Assembly: GCA_036004405.1 (NCBI GenBank)
Contig: DASYRM010000133.1
Coordinates: forward strand, 1-64,000
DNA from: DASYRM01 sp036004405
GTDB taxonomy: Bacteria; Acidobacteriota; Vicinamibacteria; Vicinamibacterales; UBA2999
Direction of reading: 5' to 3'
DNA length: 64,000 bases
Part shown: positions 37,154 through 45,660 of the stretch, piece after piece
Layout of the letters: each line of letters starts with the position of its first letter
How positions within the stretch are numbered: the first letter of the stretch is position 1
The notes under the pieces: model-generated
The model's input: only the letters and a program-made list of their open reading frames with translations
Database searches by the model: none
Told to the model about the DNA's origin: nothing
Translations under genes and position numbers: made by a program

Positions 37154-37587
37154 GGCTCGACCTTTCCCTGCAGGCAGGCGAAGAAGCGGTCCAGCATCAT
37201 CTTGCTCACGCCGCCAATCAGGCGCTGACCGACCCGCGCGATCGGGCCGCCGGTCTGTACCGTGCCGGTCACGTCCACGATGGTCTTATCACCGTCGGCG
37301 CGCAGCGTAATCGCTGAATTCCCTTTCGCGAACCCCGGCTTGCCCTGCCCTTCCACGGTCAGACGGTACGACGACGGCTGGACCTTGTCGGTGATCGCCA
37401 CGGTACCCTCGTAACCGCCGGTAATCGCCGCGATGGCGACGGTGAGCTTGACCTTGTAGCGGTCCTCGCCATCTGGCTCCATGCTGTCGCAGCCTGGAAT
37501 GCACGACGAAATCACCGCGGGATCCATCAGGAGATCCCACACCCGCGCCGGGGGCGCGTCGAACGTGTACGAGCCGTTTAGATCCAT
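37150..37587 (-). CDS. CoxG-like SRPBCC protein
   Basis: This 145-residue protein matches the CoxG family (CO dehydrogenase subunit G) within the SRPBCC ligand-binding fold. Recognisable parts are SYTFDAPPARVWDLLMDPAV, CIPGCDSMEPDGEDRYKVKL and DVTGTVQTGGPIARVG. CoxG proteins are small lipid- or cofactor-binding partners of CoxL-type hydroxylases, sometimes linked to quinone or membrane recruitment. This copy is cytosolic by sequence and is convergent with the CoxS/L/M side. It sits 9 bp from the TIGR03435 gene on the same strand. Confidence 0.92.
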   Translation of the reverse strand: MDLNGSYTFDAPPARVWDLLMDPAVISSCIPGCDSMEPDGEDRYKVKLTVAIAAITGGYEGTVAITDKVQPSSYRLTVEGQGKPGFAKGNSAITLRADGDKTIVDVTGTVQTGGPIARVGQRLIGGVSKMMLDRFFACLQGKVEP

Positions 37588-37596
37588 CTCTCAATC

Positions 37597-38430
37597 CTAG
37601 TCGACGGACGGAGGCGATGCCGCATCGACCACCCACACCTCGGCGCGGCCTCTCTGTGCATCGAGCTTCACACCCAGTTGCTCTCGCACGGCGGTGAACA
37701 CTGTGGGGACGTCGTCGGGACCCGCGGCGGCCAGGCCGCCCGGCGCCAGTGCCCCCGGCATCGAACTTCGCGGTGCGCTGAACTGGAGCTCCAGGTCGAA
37801 CGTGCCGGTCAAGCCCGTTTCGTCGACCAGCGGCCGCTCGAGAAAATCCGCCAGCAGCCGCACGAAGCTGTCGATCGTGGCCCCGCCGCCGCGGAGACTC
37901 GCGCTGGCCGGCCCCTGGCTCACGAGCACGCCGCAGCGAACCTGCCCGGCCACGACGCTCGAAGGGCGACCAGCGCAGTCCATCGTGGAGCGCCGCAGAC
38001 TCGATCCGAGCGCCCCGTCGGCGCGCATCAACCGCAGCATATACACGGGCATCTCGCGCGTTTCGGCGTGCATTCTTAGCCCGTACCGCTCCGTAAGCAG
38101 CGCGCGCAGCATCTCGCGTACCGCATCCCCTGTAGCTGCCGGAGCGGTGGCGACGATGTCGAAGCGGTCGGAGTCGAGCCAGGCGGGACCGCCAACGATG
38201 CGCGACTCGGGCACGCGGTACGCCTGGCGGATCACGAAGCCCAGCGGAACGTTGATCGCGTTCACGCGGCCCGGCGGCGTCTCGAACCGGGTCCGCGTCT
38301 CGCCCGAGGTGTTGCGCTTGATCGAGGCGGCCTCGAACACCGGCGGCGGCGCCTGCCCCGCAAACGCCGTCCACCGGGCGGCGAGCGCCAAGAGGAGCAT
38401 GACGATCCGGCGCTTACTCCTCTTCCTCAA
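37597..38430 (-). CDS. TIGR03435 family secreted soil-associated protein
   Basis: The 277-residue protein starts at a TTG overlapping the VWA gene's stop (TTGA); an ATG at 38400 is also possible. I prefer the TTG because it gives a basic signal-peptide start (MRKRSKRRIVM) before the hydrophobic core. The mature part shows the family features: FEAASIKRN, VPLGFVIRQAYRV, PAWLDSDRFDIVA and MLRALLTERYGLRMHAETR, then a C-terminal half with DETGLTGTFDLELQFSA. TIGR03435 is greatly expanded in Acidobacteria, with no known biochemical role. It lies in the accessory side of the hydroxylase region, possibly by chance. Confidence 0.88.
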   Translation of the reverse strand: MRKRSKRRIVMLLLALAARWTAFAGQAPPPVFEAASIKRNTSGETRTRFETPPGRVNAINVPLGFVIRQAYRVPESRIVGGPAWLDSDRFDIVATAPAATGDAVREMLRALLTERYGLRMHAETREMPVYMLRLMRADGALGSSLRRSTMDCAGRPSSVVAGQVRCGVLVSQGPASASLRGGGATIDSFVRLLADFLERPLVDETGLTGTFDLELQFSAPRSSMPGALAPGGLAAAGPDDVPTVFTAVREQLGVKLDAQRGRAEVWVVDAASPPSVD

Positions 38431-39629
38431 CCCACCCTGCCCTCTCCGCCTACTCTGCCTACTCTGCCCTCTCTGCCCTCTCTGCCCACTCCGCCCAAGA
38501 TCCGCGCAAGCTGCGCGATGTCGCGCAGCGAGCGAGCCGGCAGAAACTCGTCCACGTGCGGCAGCGCCGCCACGAGGCCTCGCGTCAACGGCTGATAGTC
38601 CTGCGTGCCGATCAGCGGATTCAACCAGATCAGCCGGTGGCAGCTGCGCTGCAGCCGCGACACGGCGGCCGCGAGCACGGCGGGCTCACCCCGATCCCAC
38701 CCGTCGGAGACGAGCAGGGCGACGGGGCCTCGCGCCAGCGCGCGCCGGCCCCACCGCCGGTGGAACTCCTGCAGCGACGCGCCGATGCGCGTGCCGCCCG
38801 ACCAGTCGGGGACGGCCTTCGACACGGCGCGCACGGCGTCGTCGATTCGCGACGCACGGAGCTCGCGCGTGATGCGGGTGAGGCGCGTGGAGAACAGGAA
38901 CGCCTCGACGCGGCGGTGCCGCCGCGTCAGCGCGTAGGCGAAGTGGACGAGCAGCCGAGCGTAGACCTCCATCGAGCCGCTGACGTCGCACAGCAGCACG
39001 ATCGGACGCGGCCGCAGCCGGCGGACCCGCCGCGGCAGCCGCACCATGTCGCCGCCGGTACGGACGCTGCGCGCGAGCGCGCGCCGCAGGTCCAGCCGCG
39101 ACCCGCGGCCGGAGACCCATCGCCGCGTGCGCCGCACCCCCGGCTGCCATTCGAGCCGCTCGATGGCGTCGCGCGCCGCGGCCAGCTCGCTCTCGGAGAA
39201 CTCCGCGAAGTCCTTCGTGGCCAGCGCCTCGAGGTCGCTCCACGCCGGCACGTCGAGGGAATCCTCCTCGCCCGCCGCCCCCGCCGCGTCGGTCTGTGTT
39301 TCGAGCAGGCCCATGGGCTCCGGGCCCTGCGACGCCGGCTTCTTTCCCGGGGCGTCACCAGGCTCGCTCGCGGAGCGCGGCTCCGCTTCCGCCGCCGGGC
39401 TCCAGAAGGCGTCGAACGCGCGATCAAAGGCCTCGAGGTCTTCGTGGCGGTGGACGAGGAGCGCCCGGCAGACGTGAAAGACGTCATCCCGGCGCGCGAT
39501 GTCGATGCACGACAACGCCTCGACGACGTCGAGCATGCGCCCGGTGTGGACGTCGAGACCGAGACGCCGCAGCGCGCGTCCGAACCCGAGCAGCCGCGCC
39601 AGCAGCGCGTCCCCGGGCGGCGCGTTCAC
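38427..39629 (-). CDS. CoxE-like von Willebrand A domain protein with repeat-derived tail
   Basis: This 400-residue protein starts at a GTG overlapping the MoxR stop (GTGA). The N-terminal half is helical with an acidic/charged linker. The VWA domain begins at LLCDVSGSMEVYARL, with the metal-ion-dependent adhesion site D-x-S-x-S intact, and continues through FSTRLTRITREL and SDGWDRGEPAVL. CoxE-type proteins work with the MoxR-like CoxD ATPase to assemble the molybdenum-copper site in CO dehydrogenases and are also found with form II enzymes. The last 22 residues are a G-R-E/G-R-V repeat encoded by the array at 38431-38497 and are unlikely to be part of the fold. Confidence 0.92.
   Translation of the reverse strand: MNAPPGDALLARLLGFGRALRRLGLDVHTGRMLDVVEALSCIDIARRDDVFHVCRALLVHRHEDLEAFDRAFDAFWSPAAEAEPRSASEPGDAPGKKPASQGPEPMGLLETQTDAAGAAGEEDSLDVPAWSDLEALATKDFAEFSESELAAARDAIERLEWQPGVRRTRRWVSGRGSRLDLRRALARSVRTGGDMVRLPRRVRRLRPRPIVLLCDVSGSMEVYARLLVHFAYALTRRHRRVEAFLFSTRLTRITRELRASRIDDAVRAVSKAVPDWSGGTRIGASLQEFHRRWGRRALARGPVALLVSDGWDRGEPAVLAAAVSRLQRSCHRLIWLNPLIGTQDYQPLTRGLVAALPHVDEFLPARSLRDIAQLARILGGVGREGREGRVGRVGGEGRVG
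38431..38497. repeat. Degenerate 9-nt array encoding the VWA protein tail
   Basis: Units such as CTACTCTGC and CCTCTCTGC repeat about seven times. On the minus strand they translate as G-R-E, G-R-V and G-G-E triplets in frame. The composition is pyrimidine-rich on the plus strand, like the other arrays in this window. Confidence 0.65.
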
Positions 39630-40531
39630 GCGCTTCCGGCCGCGCGCGCCGCCGCACGCGCCAGCAGCTCTGTCACGCGGCCGCCACGCAGCGCGTCCAC
39701 ATCTTCGCGGGCCTTGAGCACCACGCCGAGCGTTTCGCCGATGCCCTGCTCGTCCACCCGATCGTGGCCGAGCGCGACGAGCGCCGACACCCAGTCGATG
39801 GTCTCCGACACGCCCGGCACCTTGTAGAGGTCCTGCGTGCGCAGCTCCTGCGCGAGCGCCGTCACCTGCGTCGCGAGCTGGGCCGACGCCTCGGGCACGC
39901 GCACGCGCACGATCGCCAGCTCCTTCTCGAAGCTCGGATACTCGAGCCACTGATAGAGGCAGCGGCGCTTCAGCGCGTCGTGCACTTCGCGGGTCCGGTT
40001 CGAGGTCAGGATGACGAGCGGCCGCGTCGTGGCGCGCACCGTGCCGATCTCCGGGATCGTCACCTGGAACTCCGCCAGCAGCTCGAGCAGATAGCCCTCG
40101 AACTCCTCGTCGGCGCGATCGATCTCATCGATCAGGAGCACGGCCGGCCGCGTCCGCGCCGGATCGATCGCCTGCAGCAGCGGACGTTTCAACAGAAAGG
40201 CGTCACCGTAGAGCGCCTTGTGCGCCGTGCCGCGATCGAGCGCGCCGCCGGCTTCGAGCAGCCGCAGCTCGAGGAGCTGCCGGGGATAGTCCCACTCGTA
40301 AACAGCGTGCGAGATGTCGAGCCCCTCGTAGCACTGCAGCCGGATCAGATCGGTGTCGAGCGCCGCGGCGGTGGCGGCGGCGAGGGCGGTCTTCCCGACG
40401 CCGGCTTCGCCCTCGAGGAACAGCGGGCGCCCGAGCTTCAAGGCGATGAAGAGCGACACCGCCAGGCCGCGGTCGCAGACGTAGCGCTGCTCGGCGAGAC
40501 GCTGCTGGAGTTCGGGAATGGAGGCAGGCAC
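39626..40531 (-). CDS. moxR: MoxR-family AAA+ ATPase (CoxD-like)
   Basis: This 301-residue protein starts at a GTG. It has Walker A GEAGVGKT (41-48), Walker B LLIDEIDRAD (about 131-140), a sensor 1 TSNRT and an arginine-finger region RRCLYQWLEYP. These place it in the MoxR branch of AAA+ chaperone-like ATPases. With the VWA protein it probably helps insert or mature the metal centre of the neighbouring molybdenum hydroxylase. It is first in the accessory unit (MoxR-VWA-TIGR03435-CoxG), divergent from the LuxR-type regulator (60 bp between starts). Confidence 0.95.
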   Translation of the reverse strand: MPASIPELQQRLAEQRYVCDRGLAVSLFIALKLGRPLFLEGEAGVGKTALAAATAAALDTDLIRLQCYEGLDISHAVYEWDYPRQLLELRLLEAGGALDRGTAHKALYGDAFLLKRPLLQAIDPARTRPAVLLIDEIDRADEEFEGYLLELLAEFQVTIPEIGTVRATTRPLVILTSNRTREVHDALKRRCLYQWLEYPSFEKELAIVRVRVPEASAQLATQVTALAQELRTQDLYKVPGVSETIDWVSALVALGHDRVDEQGIGETLGVVLKAREDVDALRGGRVTELLARAAARAAGSA

Positions 40532-40590
40532 CGTTCGGAACTAACGCGGAAGGGCGGAGTATAGCATTGAGAGAAACGGCCTTTCCCCCG

Positions 40591-40986
40591 ATGCGCGTCC
40601 TTCTGGTTGGCCCGGCCCGCGTGCGCGACTCGCTGCGGGCGCAGCTCCTCGACTCCTCGATCGACATCGCCGGCGAGTTCGCGTCCGCGGACGAGGCGCG
40701 ACAGTCGGGGCTGGCCGCCGACGCGCTCCTGATGGCGCTCGAGCCCGACCCGCAGTCACGCCGTCGCGCCCCGCCAGAGGTGGTCGAAGAGCCGCTCACG
40801 CCGCGCGAAGTACAGGTACTCGAGCTCCTTGCCGAAGGGCTGGCCAACAAGGCCATCGCCGACCGGCTGGGCATCAGCGACCAGACCGTGAAGTTTCACG
40901 TCGCGGCCATTCTCGGCAAGCTCGGCGTGGCCAACCGCACCGAGGCCGTGCGCGTGGCGGTGCGCCGGGGGCTGATTGCGATGTAG
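40591..40986 (+). CDS. LuxR-type DNA-binding protein with a short degenerate receiver
   Basis: The 131-residue protein begins at ATG 40591. The C-terminal 60 residues are a LuxR/NarL helix-turn-helix (LTPREVQVLELLAEGLANKA, IADRLGISDQTVKFHVAAIL, LGVANRTEAV). The N-terminal 65 residues begin like a receiver domain (MRVLLVGPARVRDSLRAQLL) but stop after about three strands. There is no recognisable phosphoacceptor Asp in a D-x-x-x-P context, and the K and T/S positions are absent. It is therefore not likely to be phosphorylated in the usual way. It is divergent from the MoxR gene and could regulate the hydroxylase accessory unit; this is inference from position. Confidence 0.85.
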   Translation: MRVLLVGPARVRDSLRAQLLDSSIDIAGEFASADEARQSGLAADALLMALEPDPQSRRRAPPEVVEEPLTPREVQVLELLAEGLANKAIADRLGISDQTVKFHVAAILGKLGVANRTEAVRVAVRRGLIAM

Positions 40987-40999
40987 GCGCGTACGTTAG

Positions 41000-41019
41000 G
41001 GGCCGCCTTCAGGCGGCCC
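41000..41019. repeat. REP-like hairpin, short form
   Basis: GGGCCGCCT (41000-41008) and AGGCGGCCC (41011-41019) are exact inverted arms separated by TC. The same arms bound the larger element at 50303-50411. It lies between the convergent LuxR-type and HtrA stop codons, so it could also end transcription. Confidence 0.7.
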
Positions 41020-41023
41020 GTGC

Positions 41024-41959
41024 CTACGGCCTCGCTTCGGCCGGCACGATCGTCACGCCCATCCGCTTGCCTCGCCGCAGCGCGACGAGCGGCAGGCTGA
41101 CGCCGATCTTCTCCTCCGTCAGAAATCGGTGCAGATCGTCCACGCCGCCCACCGATTGATCGCCGAGCGACAGGATCACATCGCCTTCGGCCAGGGAGGC
41201 CCGGCCGGCCGGACTCCCCGGCTCCACCGAGAGCACCAGCACCCCCGACGTGACGGCGAGGCCGTTGGCGCGCGCCTGCTCGCGAGGCACCCGCGTGTTC
41301 TGCCCGCCGACACCGATGTAGCTGCGCCGGATGCGCCCGTGGCTCAACAGCCGCGTGGCGACGAACCGTGCCGTATTGCTGGCCACCGCGAAACACAACC
41401 CTTGCGCCGGCAGGATGGTGGCGGTGTTGATGCCCACCACCTCGCCGCGCGACGTCACCAGTGCGCCGCCCGAGTTGCCTGGATTGAGCGCCGCGTCGGT
41501 CTGGACGATGTCATCGATCAACCGCCCCGAGCGCGCGCGAAGCGAGCGCCCGAGACCACTGACGATGCCGGCCGTCGCCGAGTGATGGAAGCCGTACGGA
41601 TTGCCGATGGCGATCGCAATCTGCCCCACGCGCAGCCGGCGTGAATCGCCGAGGCTTGCGCACGGCAGCGACATGGCGTCCACGCGAAGCACGGCGAGAT
41701 CGGTGTGGGGATCGTCGCCCACGATGTCGGCGCGCAATTCGTGGCCGTCGGAGAGCGTGACGGCGAGGCGTCGTGCGCCGTGGACGACGTGGCTGTTGGT
41801 CAGCACGAATCCGTCGGGGGCGAACACGACCCCGGAACCGCCACCCTGTTCGCGGTCGACGCGCACGACGGCCGGCCCCACCAGGTCGACCGCACTGACC
41901 ACCGCGCTCGAATAGGCGTCGAGCAGCTCGAGATCGTCGGGTGCCGGATTGGTGCCCAT
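41024..41959 (-). CDS. HtrA/DegP-family serine protease with PDZ domain, cytoplasmic form
   Basis: I chose the ATG at 41959 (MGTNPAPDDLELLDAY) over the longer upstream reading. The 311-residue protein has an intact triad: His57 (TNSHVV), Asp87 (HTDLAVL) and Ser163 (GNSGG). A single PDZ domain covers about 210-300 (GVLVLSVEPGSPAGRASL). No signal peptide or membrane anchor precedes the protease, unlike most DegP/DegS proteins, so it may act in the cytoplasm. Its relative at 31482-32363 has lost two of the three catalytic residues. Confidence 0.9.
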   Translation of the reverse strand: MGTNPAPDDLELLDAYSSAVVSAVDLVGPAVVRVDREQGGGSGVVFAPDGFVLTNSHVVHGARRLAVTLSDGHELRADIVGDDPHTDLAVLRVDAMSLPCASLGDSRRLRVGQIAIAIGNPYGFHHSATAGIVSGLGRSLRARSGRLIDDIVQTDAALNPGNSGGALVTSRGEVVGINTATILPAQGLCFAVASNTARFVATRLLSHGRIRRSYIGVGGQNTRVPREQARANGLAVTSGVLVLSVEPGSPAGRASLAEGDVILSLGDQSVGGVDDLHRFLTEEKIGVSLPLVALRRGKRMGVTIVPAEARP

Positions 41960-42013
41960 GCCGCGATGGTAGGGCGGTGCGTGATTCTTGGCACCGCCCA
42001 GTTGGGCAGGTTC

Positions 42014-42053
42014 TCTACCCGCCCTGGCCGCCGTACCCGCCCTACCCGCCTTA
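42014..42053. repeat. Degenerate CTACCCGCC array
   Basis: Three to four units (CTACCCGCC, CTGGCCGCC, GTACCCGCC, CTACCCGCC) precede TTAG, in which the ogt stop lies (42051-42053). The same unit recurs at 8101, 42591 and 61531. Confidence 0.6.
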
Positions 42054-42584
42054 GAACAACGTGGGCTCGGGCCGCACGCCTTCAACGCCTTCGATTTCGA
42101 GCATCCGGCGCTTGGTGCCCACGCCGCCCGGCGCGGAAAAGCCGCCCATGCGGCCGTCGGCGGCGAGCACGCGGTGGCACGGCACGACGATGGGCCACGG
42201 GTTCTGGCCGAGCGCCTGGCCGACGGCGCGTGCGGTGCCCGGGCTCCCCAGGCGCAGCGCGATGTCGCCGTAGGTCAAGGTCGCTCCCGGCGGGATGGTG
42301 CGCGCCAGCTGATACACCCGGCGGTTGAACGCCGGTACGCCGTCGAAATCGAGCGCGATCTCGCGCAGGTCGCGTTTCTCGCCGCGCAGCAGCGCGACGA
42401 TGCCGTCGATGGCCTGCTGGATGTCAGGTGTCGGCTCGGCGGGCACTGCGCCAGGAAAACGCCGCGTCACGCTCGCCCGCGTGCGCGCCGGATTCGCATC
42501 GGGCAGGTGGACGCCCTTCAGCCCATGCTCGCCCCACACGACGCCGCACGTCCCGATCGTCGTCTCGAAGAGGCAGTAATCCAT
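42051..42584 (-). CDS. ogt: Methylated-DNA--[protein]-cysteine S-methyltransferase
   Basis: This 177-residue protein has the Ogt/MGMT fold: a short N-terminal domain (about 1-85) and the DNA-binding and catalytic domain with PIVVPCHRVLAADG. The acceptor Cys136 lies in P-C-H-R-V. TYGDIALRLGSPGTARAVGQ (about 104-123) is the arginine-finger helix-turn-helix. It irreversibly takes an O6-alkyl group from guanine in a suicide reaction. It lies downstream of the VOC gene on the same strand; the 17 nt between them include a CTACCCGCC array. Confidence 0.95.
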   Translation of the reverse strand: MDYCLFETTIGTCGVVWGEHGLKGVHLPDANPARTRASVTRRFPGAVPAEPTPDIQQAIDGIVALLRGEKRDLREIALDFDGVPAFNRRVYQLARTIPPGATLTYGDIALRLGSPGTARAVGQALGQNPWPIVVPCHRVLAADGRMGGFSAPGGVGTKRRMLEIEGVEGVRPEPTLF

Positions 42585-42590
42585 CGGAAG

Positions 42591-42612
42591 CCCTACCCGC
42601 CTTACCCGCCCT
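42591..42612. repeat. Short CTACCCGCC array at the VOC gene end
   Basis: CCTACCCGCC-TTACCCGCC-CTCG spans the VOC stop (TAA, 42602-42604). It belongs to the same family as the arrays at 8101, 42014 and 61531. Confidence 0.5.
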
Positions 42613-43126
42613 CGTAATACTTCTTGTACATCCCCCGCCTGAAGATCCACCCGCCGAGCGGGCCGAGCCACTTCACGACATGGTACATGTAGCCCAGGTC
42701 GATGAGTTCGATGAGGTTGCCGTCGAAGTCGCGGATGAAGAAGAACCAGTGGCCGCGCGGCGACTGTTCGGGCGCCGACAGCACCTCCACGCCCTTGCCC
42801 TTCAGATGGCCGTGCCACTTGTGGATACCGCGGACGTCGAAGCAGAAGTGCGTGAGGCCGATGCGGTTCCACGGGATGCGTTCGGCCGGGAGCTTCGGCT
42901 CGAACGCGAAAATCTCGAGCACGCCGCCGCCCGGTACGCGAATCCATCCGATCTTGCAGCCTGGCGCCGGGGCGTCGATGCCGAAGAAGCTGCGCACGCG
43001 GTCCGGCGGCGTGTCGGCGACCCCCACGAGCGGACACCGAAAGACGTCCCAGTAGAACTGCGCGGCGCGCTCGAAGCTCGACACCGTGATCCCTGCATGG
43101 CTGAACGATCGCGCTCTCACTGTCAC
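42602..43126 (-). CDS. VOC (glyoxalase/dioxygenase-type) metalloprotein
   Basis: This 174-residue protein starts at a GTG overlapping the GMC stop (GTGA). It has two beta-alpha-beta-beta-beta modules: FSHAGITVSSFERAAQFYWD with the first metal-ligand His, and GLTHFCFDVRGIHKWHGHL with a later E in NLIELIDLGYM. The pattern matches VOC dioxygenases or glyoxalases with the usual H/H/E ligand set. The C-terminal 25 residues (VKWLGPLGGWIFRRGMYKKY) are longer than usual. The substrate is unknown. It is part of a tight operon with GMC and Gfo/Idh oxidoreductases. Confidence 0.85.
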   Translation of the reverse strand: MTVRARSFSHAGITVSSFERAAQFYWDVFRCPLVGVADTPPDRVRSFFGIDAPAPGCKIGWIRVPGGGVLEIFAFEPKLPAERIPWNRIGLTHFCFDVRGIHKWHGHLKGKGVEVLSAPEQSPRGHWFFFIRDFDGNLIELIDLGYMYHVVKWLGPLGGWIFRRGMYKKYYEGG

Positions 43127-44634
43127 ATCCTCTCGGTCGCCTTGATGTGCTCCGCCGTGCGCAGCGCCTGCGCAATGATGGTCAGCGCCGGGTTGACCGC
43201 CGCGGACGACGGGAAGAACGACGCGTCCACCACGAACAGGTTCTCCACGTCGTGCGTCCGGCAGAACGGATCGAGCACCGACGTCTTCGGATCGGTGCCG
43301 AAACACAACGTGCCGCACTGGTGGGTCGTGTTGCGGCTCTTGTGCGAATGCGTCATCACGATCCAGAAGCCGAGGCGCTTCAGGATGCGGGTCGCTTCCT
43401 TGACCAGCCGCGCGTGGGCCCGAAGGTTGTTCGGCCGGTAGTGGAGCCGGATCTGCCCGGCGGCGTCCACCGTCACGCGGTTGTCGTCCATCGGCAGATC
43501 TTCCGACATCGCCAGCCAGTCCACTCCGCGCGCCACCCACGCCTCGTACGCCCACAGCGGCACGGCCGGCACCACCGTCTGCGCCATCACGCCGTGCGTG
43601 CGCCCCTGCGACTGAATCTGCCCCAGCGGATAGCCAAAGCGGCTGGTCAGGTAGAAGTCGTTGATCGCGACGGTCTTCTGAAAGACGGTGTCGTTCTTCC
43701 TGAACGGATGAAAGCCCTGCATCATGGTCGCCAGGTGCGCCATGTAGCGGCGGCCGACCAGCCCGGACGAATTGGCAAGCCCGTCCGGGTGCGCGGGATT
43801 CGCGGACCGCAGCAGCAGCGCCGCCGAGTTGACCGCGCCGCACGACACCACCACGAGGCCGGCCTCGACACGATGGCTGACCCCGGCGCGATCGATCTCG
43901 ACTGCTTCGACACGCGCGCCGGCCCGGGCGGTGACCAGGCGCGTCGCGTAGGCGCCGGTCCACAGCGTGACGGTGGGCTGTCCCAGCGCCGGGCGCACGC
44001 ACAGCACGTCGGCGTCGCTCTTGGCGAGGATGCGGCAGGGAAAAGAGTTGCAGGTGTTGCACAGCTGGCAGCCGCCGGCTTCGCCGGGCCGGATGAGCCC
44101 AAGAGGCAGCGCCGACGGGTGCAGCCCGAGCGCCTGCAGCTGCTCGACGATGGCCGCGATTCGCGGCGCGTGCGGGATCGGCGGGTACGGATAGGGTGGG
44201 CGTGGTGCCTCGGTCGGGTCCTCACCAGCCTGCCCGTGGACGTGATAGAGCCGTTCGGCCTGGTCGTAGTACGGCGCCAGCGTGTCGTAGGCGATGGGCC
44301 ACGCCGGGGACATACCGTCGGCGTGCTGGAGCACGCCGAAGTCCTCGCGCCGCAGCCGGTAGAGCACGCTGCCCCAGAACTTCGAGTTGCCGCCGACGCC
44401 GTAGTGGGTATACGGGACGAAGGCATTCCCGTTTTCGTCGCGCCACTGTTCGGTGGTGCGGTAGCGCAGGTCCTTCCAGACCGCGGCGGGATCCCAATTG
44501 GCGTCTTCCTGCGGCACGAACTCGCCGCGCTCGACCACCAGGATGCGAGCTCCGGTGCCGGCGAGCGCGTGCAGCATGGTGCCACCGCCGGCGCCCGTGC
44601 CGATGATGACGACGTCGTAGCGTTCAGCGGTCAT
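43123..44634 (-). CDS. GMC-type FAD oxidoreductase
   Basis: This 503-residue protein begins VVIIGTGAGGGTMLHAL (the dinucleotide-binding G-x-G-x-x-G). It has GVGGNSKFWGSVLYRLR, a CQLCNTCNSFPCR cysteine-rich segment and the GMC C-terminal signature with HQCGTLCFG and DASFFPSSAAVNPALTIIAQ. This branch resembles bacterial sugar or alcohol dehydrogenases of the GMC family, oxidising a C-OH group with FAD. The cysteine-rich part may bind iron-sulfur or simply a disulfide. No signal peptide is visible. It overlaps both neighbours by 4 bases. Confidence 0.92.
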   Translation of the reverse strand: MTAERYDVVIIGTGAGGGTMLHALAGTGARILVVERGEFVPQEDANWDPAAVWKDLRYRTTEQWRDENGNAFVPYTHYGVGGNSKFWGSVLYRLRREDFGVLQHADGMSPAWPIAYDTLAPYYDQAERLYHVHGQAGEDPTEAPRPPYPYPPIPHAPRIAAIVEQLQALGLHPSALPLGLIRPGEAGGCQLCNTCNSFPCRILAKSDADVLCVRPALGQPTVTLWTGAYATRLVTARAGARVEAVEIDRAGVSHRVEAGLVVVSCGAVNSAALLLRSANPAHPDGLANSSGLVGRRYMAHLATMMQGFHPFRKNDTVFQKTVAINDFYLTSRFGYPLGQIQSQGRTHGVMAQTVVPAVPLWAYEAWVARGVDWLAMSEDLPMDDNRVTVDAAGQIRLHYRPNNLRAHARLVKEATRILKRLGFWIVMTHSHKSRNTTHQCGTLCFGTDPKTSVLDPFCRTHDVENLFVVDASFFPSSAAVNPALTIIAQALRTAEHIKATERM

Positions 44635-45641
44635 GGGGCGGCCGGCGCCGTGCGCGCGAGGCTGTCGTACACCTCCGTCATCAGGCGGTGATCGGCCGCG
44701 GCACGCTCGAGGCTCATCTCAGGGGCCCGCCGCTCGGCAATGGCGGCAGCAAGGTCGCGATACATCGCCCGGTAGCCGCGAATGTCGCGCAGCCCGGGGC
44801 AGGTAAGACGCGGCAGCCCCGTGCCACGGGTCAGCACCAGGGCGCCATTGGACTCGAAGGAAATCACGCCGCGCCGGCCGAACAGCTTCGACAGGCGGAG
44901 CCCGCCGAACAGCGACGGCACTTCACGCGAGTAGAGCAACGTGCCCACCGCACCGTTGTCGTAGTCGAAGGCCACCAGCATGCTCTTGGCCCGTCGATCG
45001 GGACCGTCGTTGCCTGGCACGGGACGGAACCCGCGGATGTGCGAGATCGCCGGACCGAGGCTGCCGGCCAGGTGCAGCCAGTGGATGCCCTCCTCGAAGA
45101 ACGCGTCGCCCCCCGCCATCGTTTCGTCGTTGCGCCAGTCGTCGGCCGTCTTCAACCGGTGGGCGATAGTGGTGAAGGAGCCGAACACCAGATCGCCGAT
45201 GGCGCCGCGCGCCAGCTCGCGGCGCAGGAACACCGCCAGCGGTTTGTAGTGATCGTTCTCGCCGACGAGCACCACCCGTCCCGCCCGATCGCGCGCCTCG
45301 GCCACCGTCGCGTAGTCGGCAAGGCCGGGAAACGCCGGCTTCTCGACCAGCACATGCTTCCCCGCCGCGAGCGCCTGCAGCGTGAGCTCACGGTGCCACT
45401 TCGGTGGCACCGCCACGACCACCGCGTCGACCGCGGGGTCGGCAAGCGCCGACGCGTAGTCGCCGTAGGCTCCGCGGCCGCCGTACTGGCGCTCGAAGGC
45501 CTGTGCCTTGGCATGGTCCCGGCTGGCGTAGCCTGGAGTGAAGAGATGTCGCAGGCGCCGGAGATGCCGGCTATGCACGCCGGTGATGTAGCCGCAACCG
45601 AGAAAGACGATTCGCAGCGGGGCGGGAGTCGAGGCGGTCAC
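44631..45641 (-). CDS. Gfo/Idh/MocA-family oxidoreductase
   Basis: This 336-residue protein starts at a GTG. It has a Rossmann N-terminus (RIVFLGCGYITGVHSRHL), the family E-K-P motif (VLVEKPAFPG) and a C-terminal dimer domain with EEGIHWLHLAGSLG. NAD(P)-dependent enzymes of this family act on sugars, inositols or related hydroxy compounds. With the GMC flavoprotein downstream it could form a two-step oxidation of a sugar-like molecule. It is the first gene of the Gfo-GMC-VOC operon. Confidence 0.92.
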   Translation of the reverse strand: MTASTPAPLRIVFLGCGYITGVHSRHLRRLRHLFTPGYASRDHAKAQAFERQYGGRGAYGDYASALADPAVDAVVVAVPPKWHRELTLQALAAGKHVLVEKPAFPGLADYATVAEARDRAGRVVLVGENDHYKPLAVFLRRELARGAIGDLVFGSFTTIAHRLKTADDWRNDETMAGGDAFFEEGIHWLHLAGSLGPAISHIRGFRPVPGNDGPDRRAKSMLVAFDYDNGAVGTLLYSREVPSLFGGLRLSKLFGRRGVISFESNGALVLTRGTGLPRLTCPGLRDIRGYRAMYRDLAAAIAERRAPEMSLERAAADHRLMTEVYDSLARTAPAAP

Positions 45642-45660
45642 CTGCGCGCGGCTGCCCCCG

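Noticed and set aside
41024..42085. Longer HtrA start at 42085
   Set aside because: The extra residues are low complexity and read across the repeat array next to ogt; the ATG at 41959 gives the usual spacing to the protease domain.
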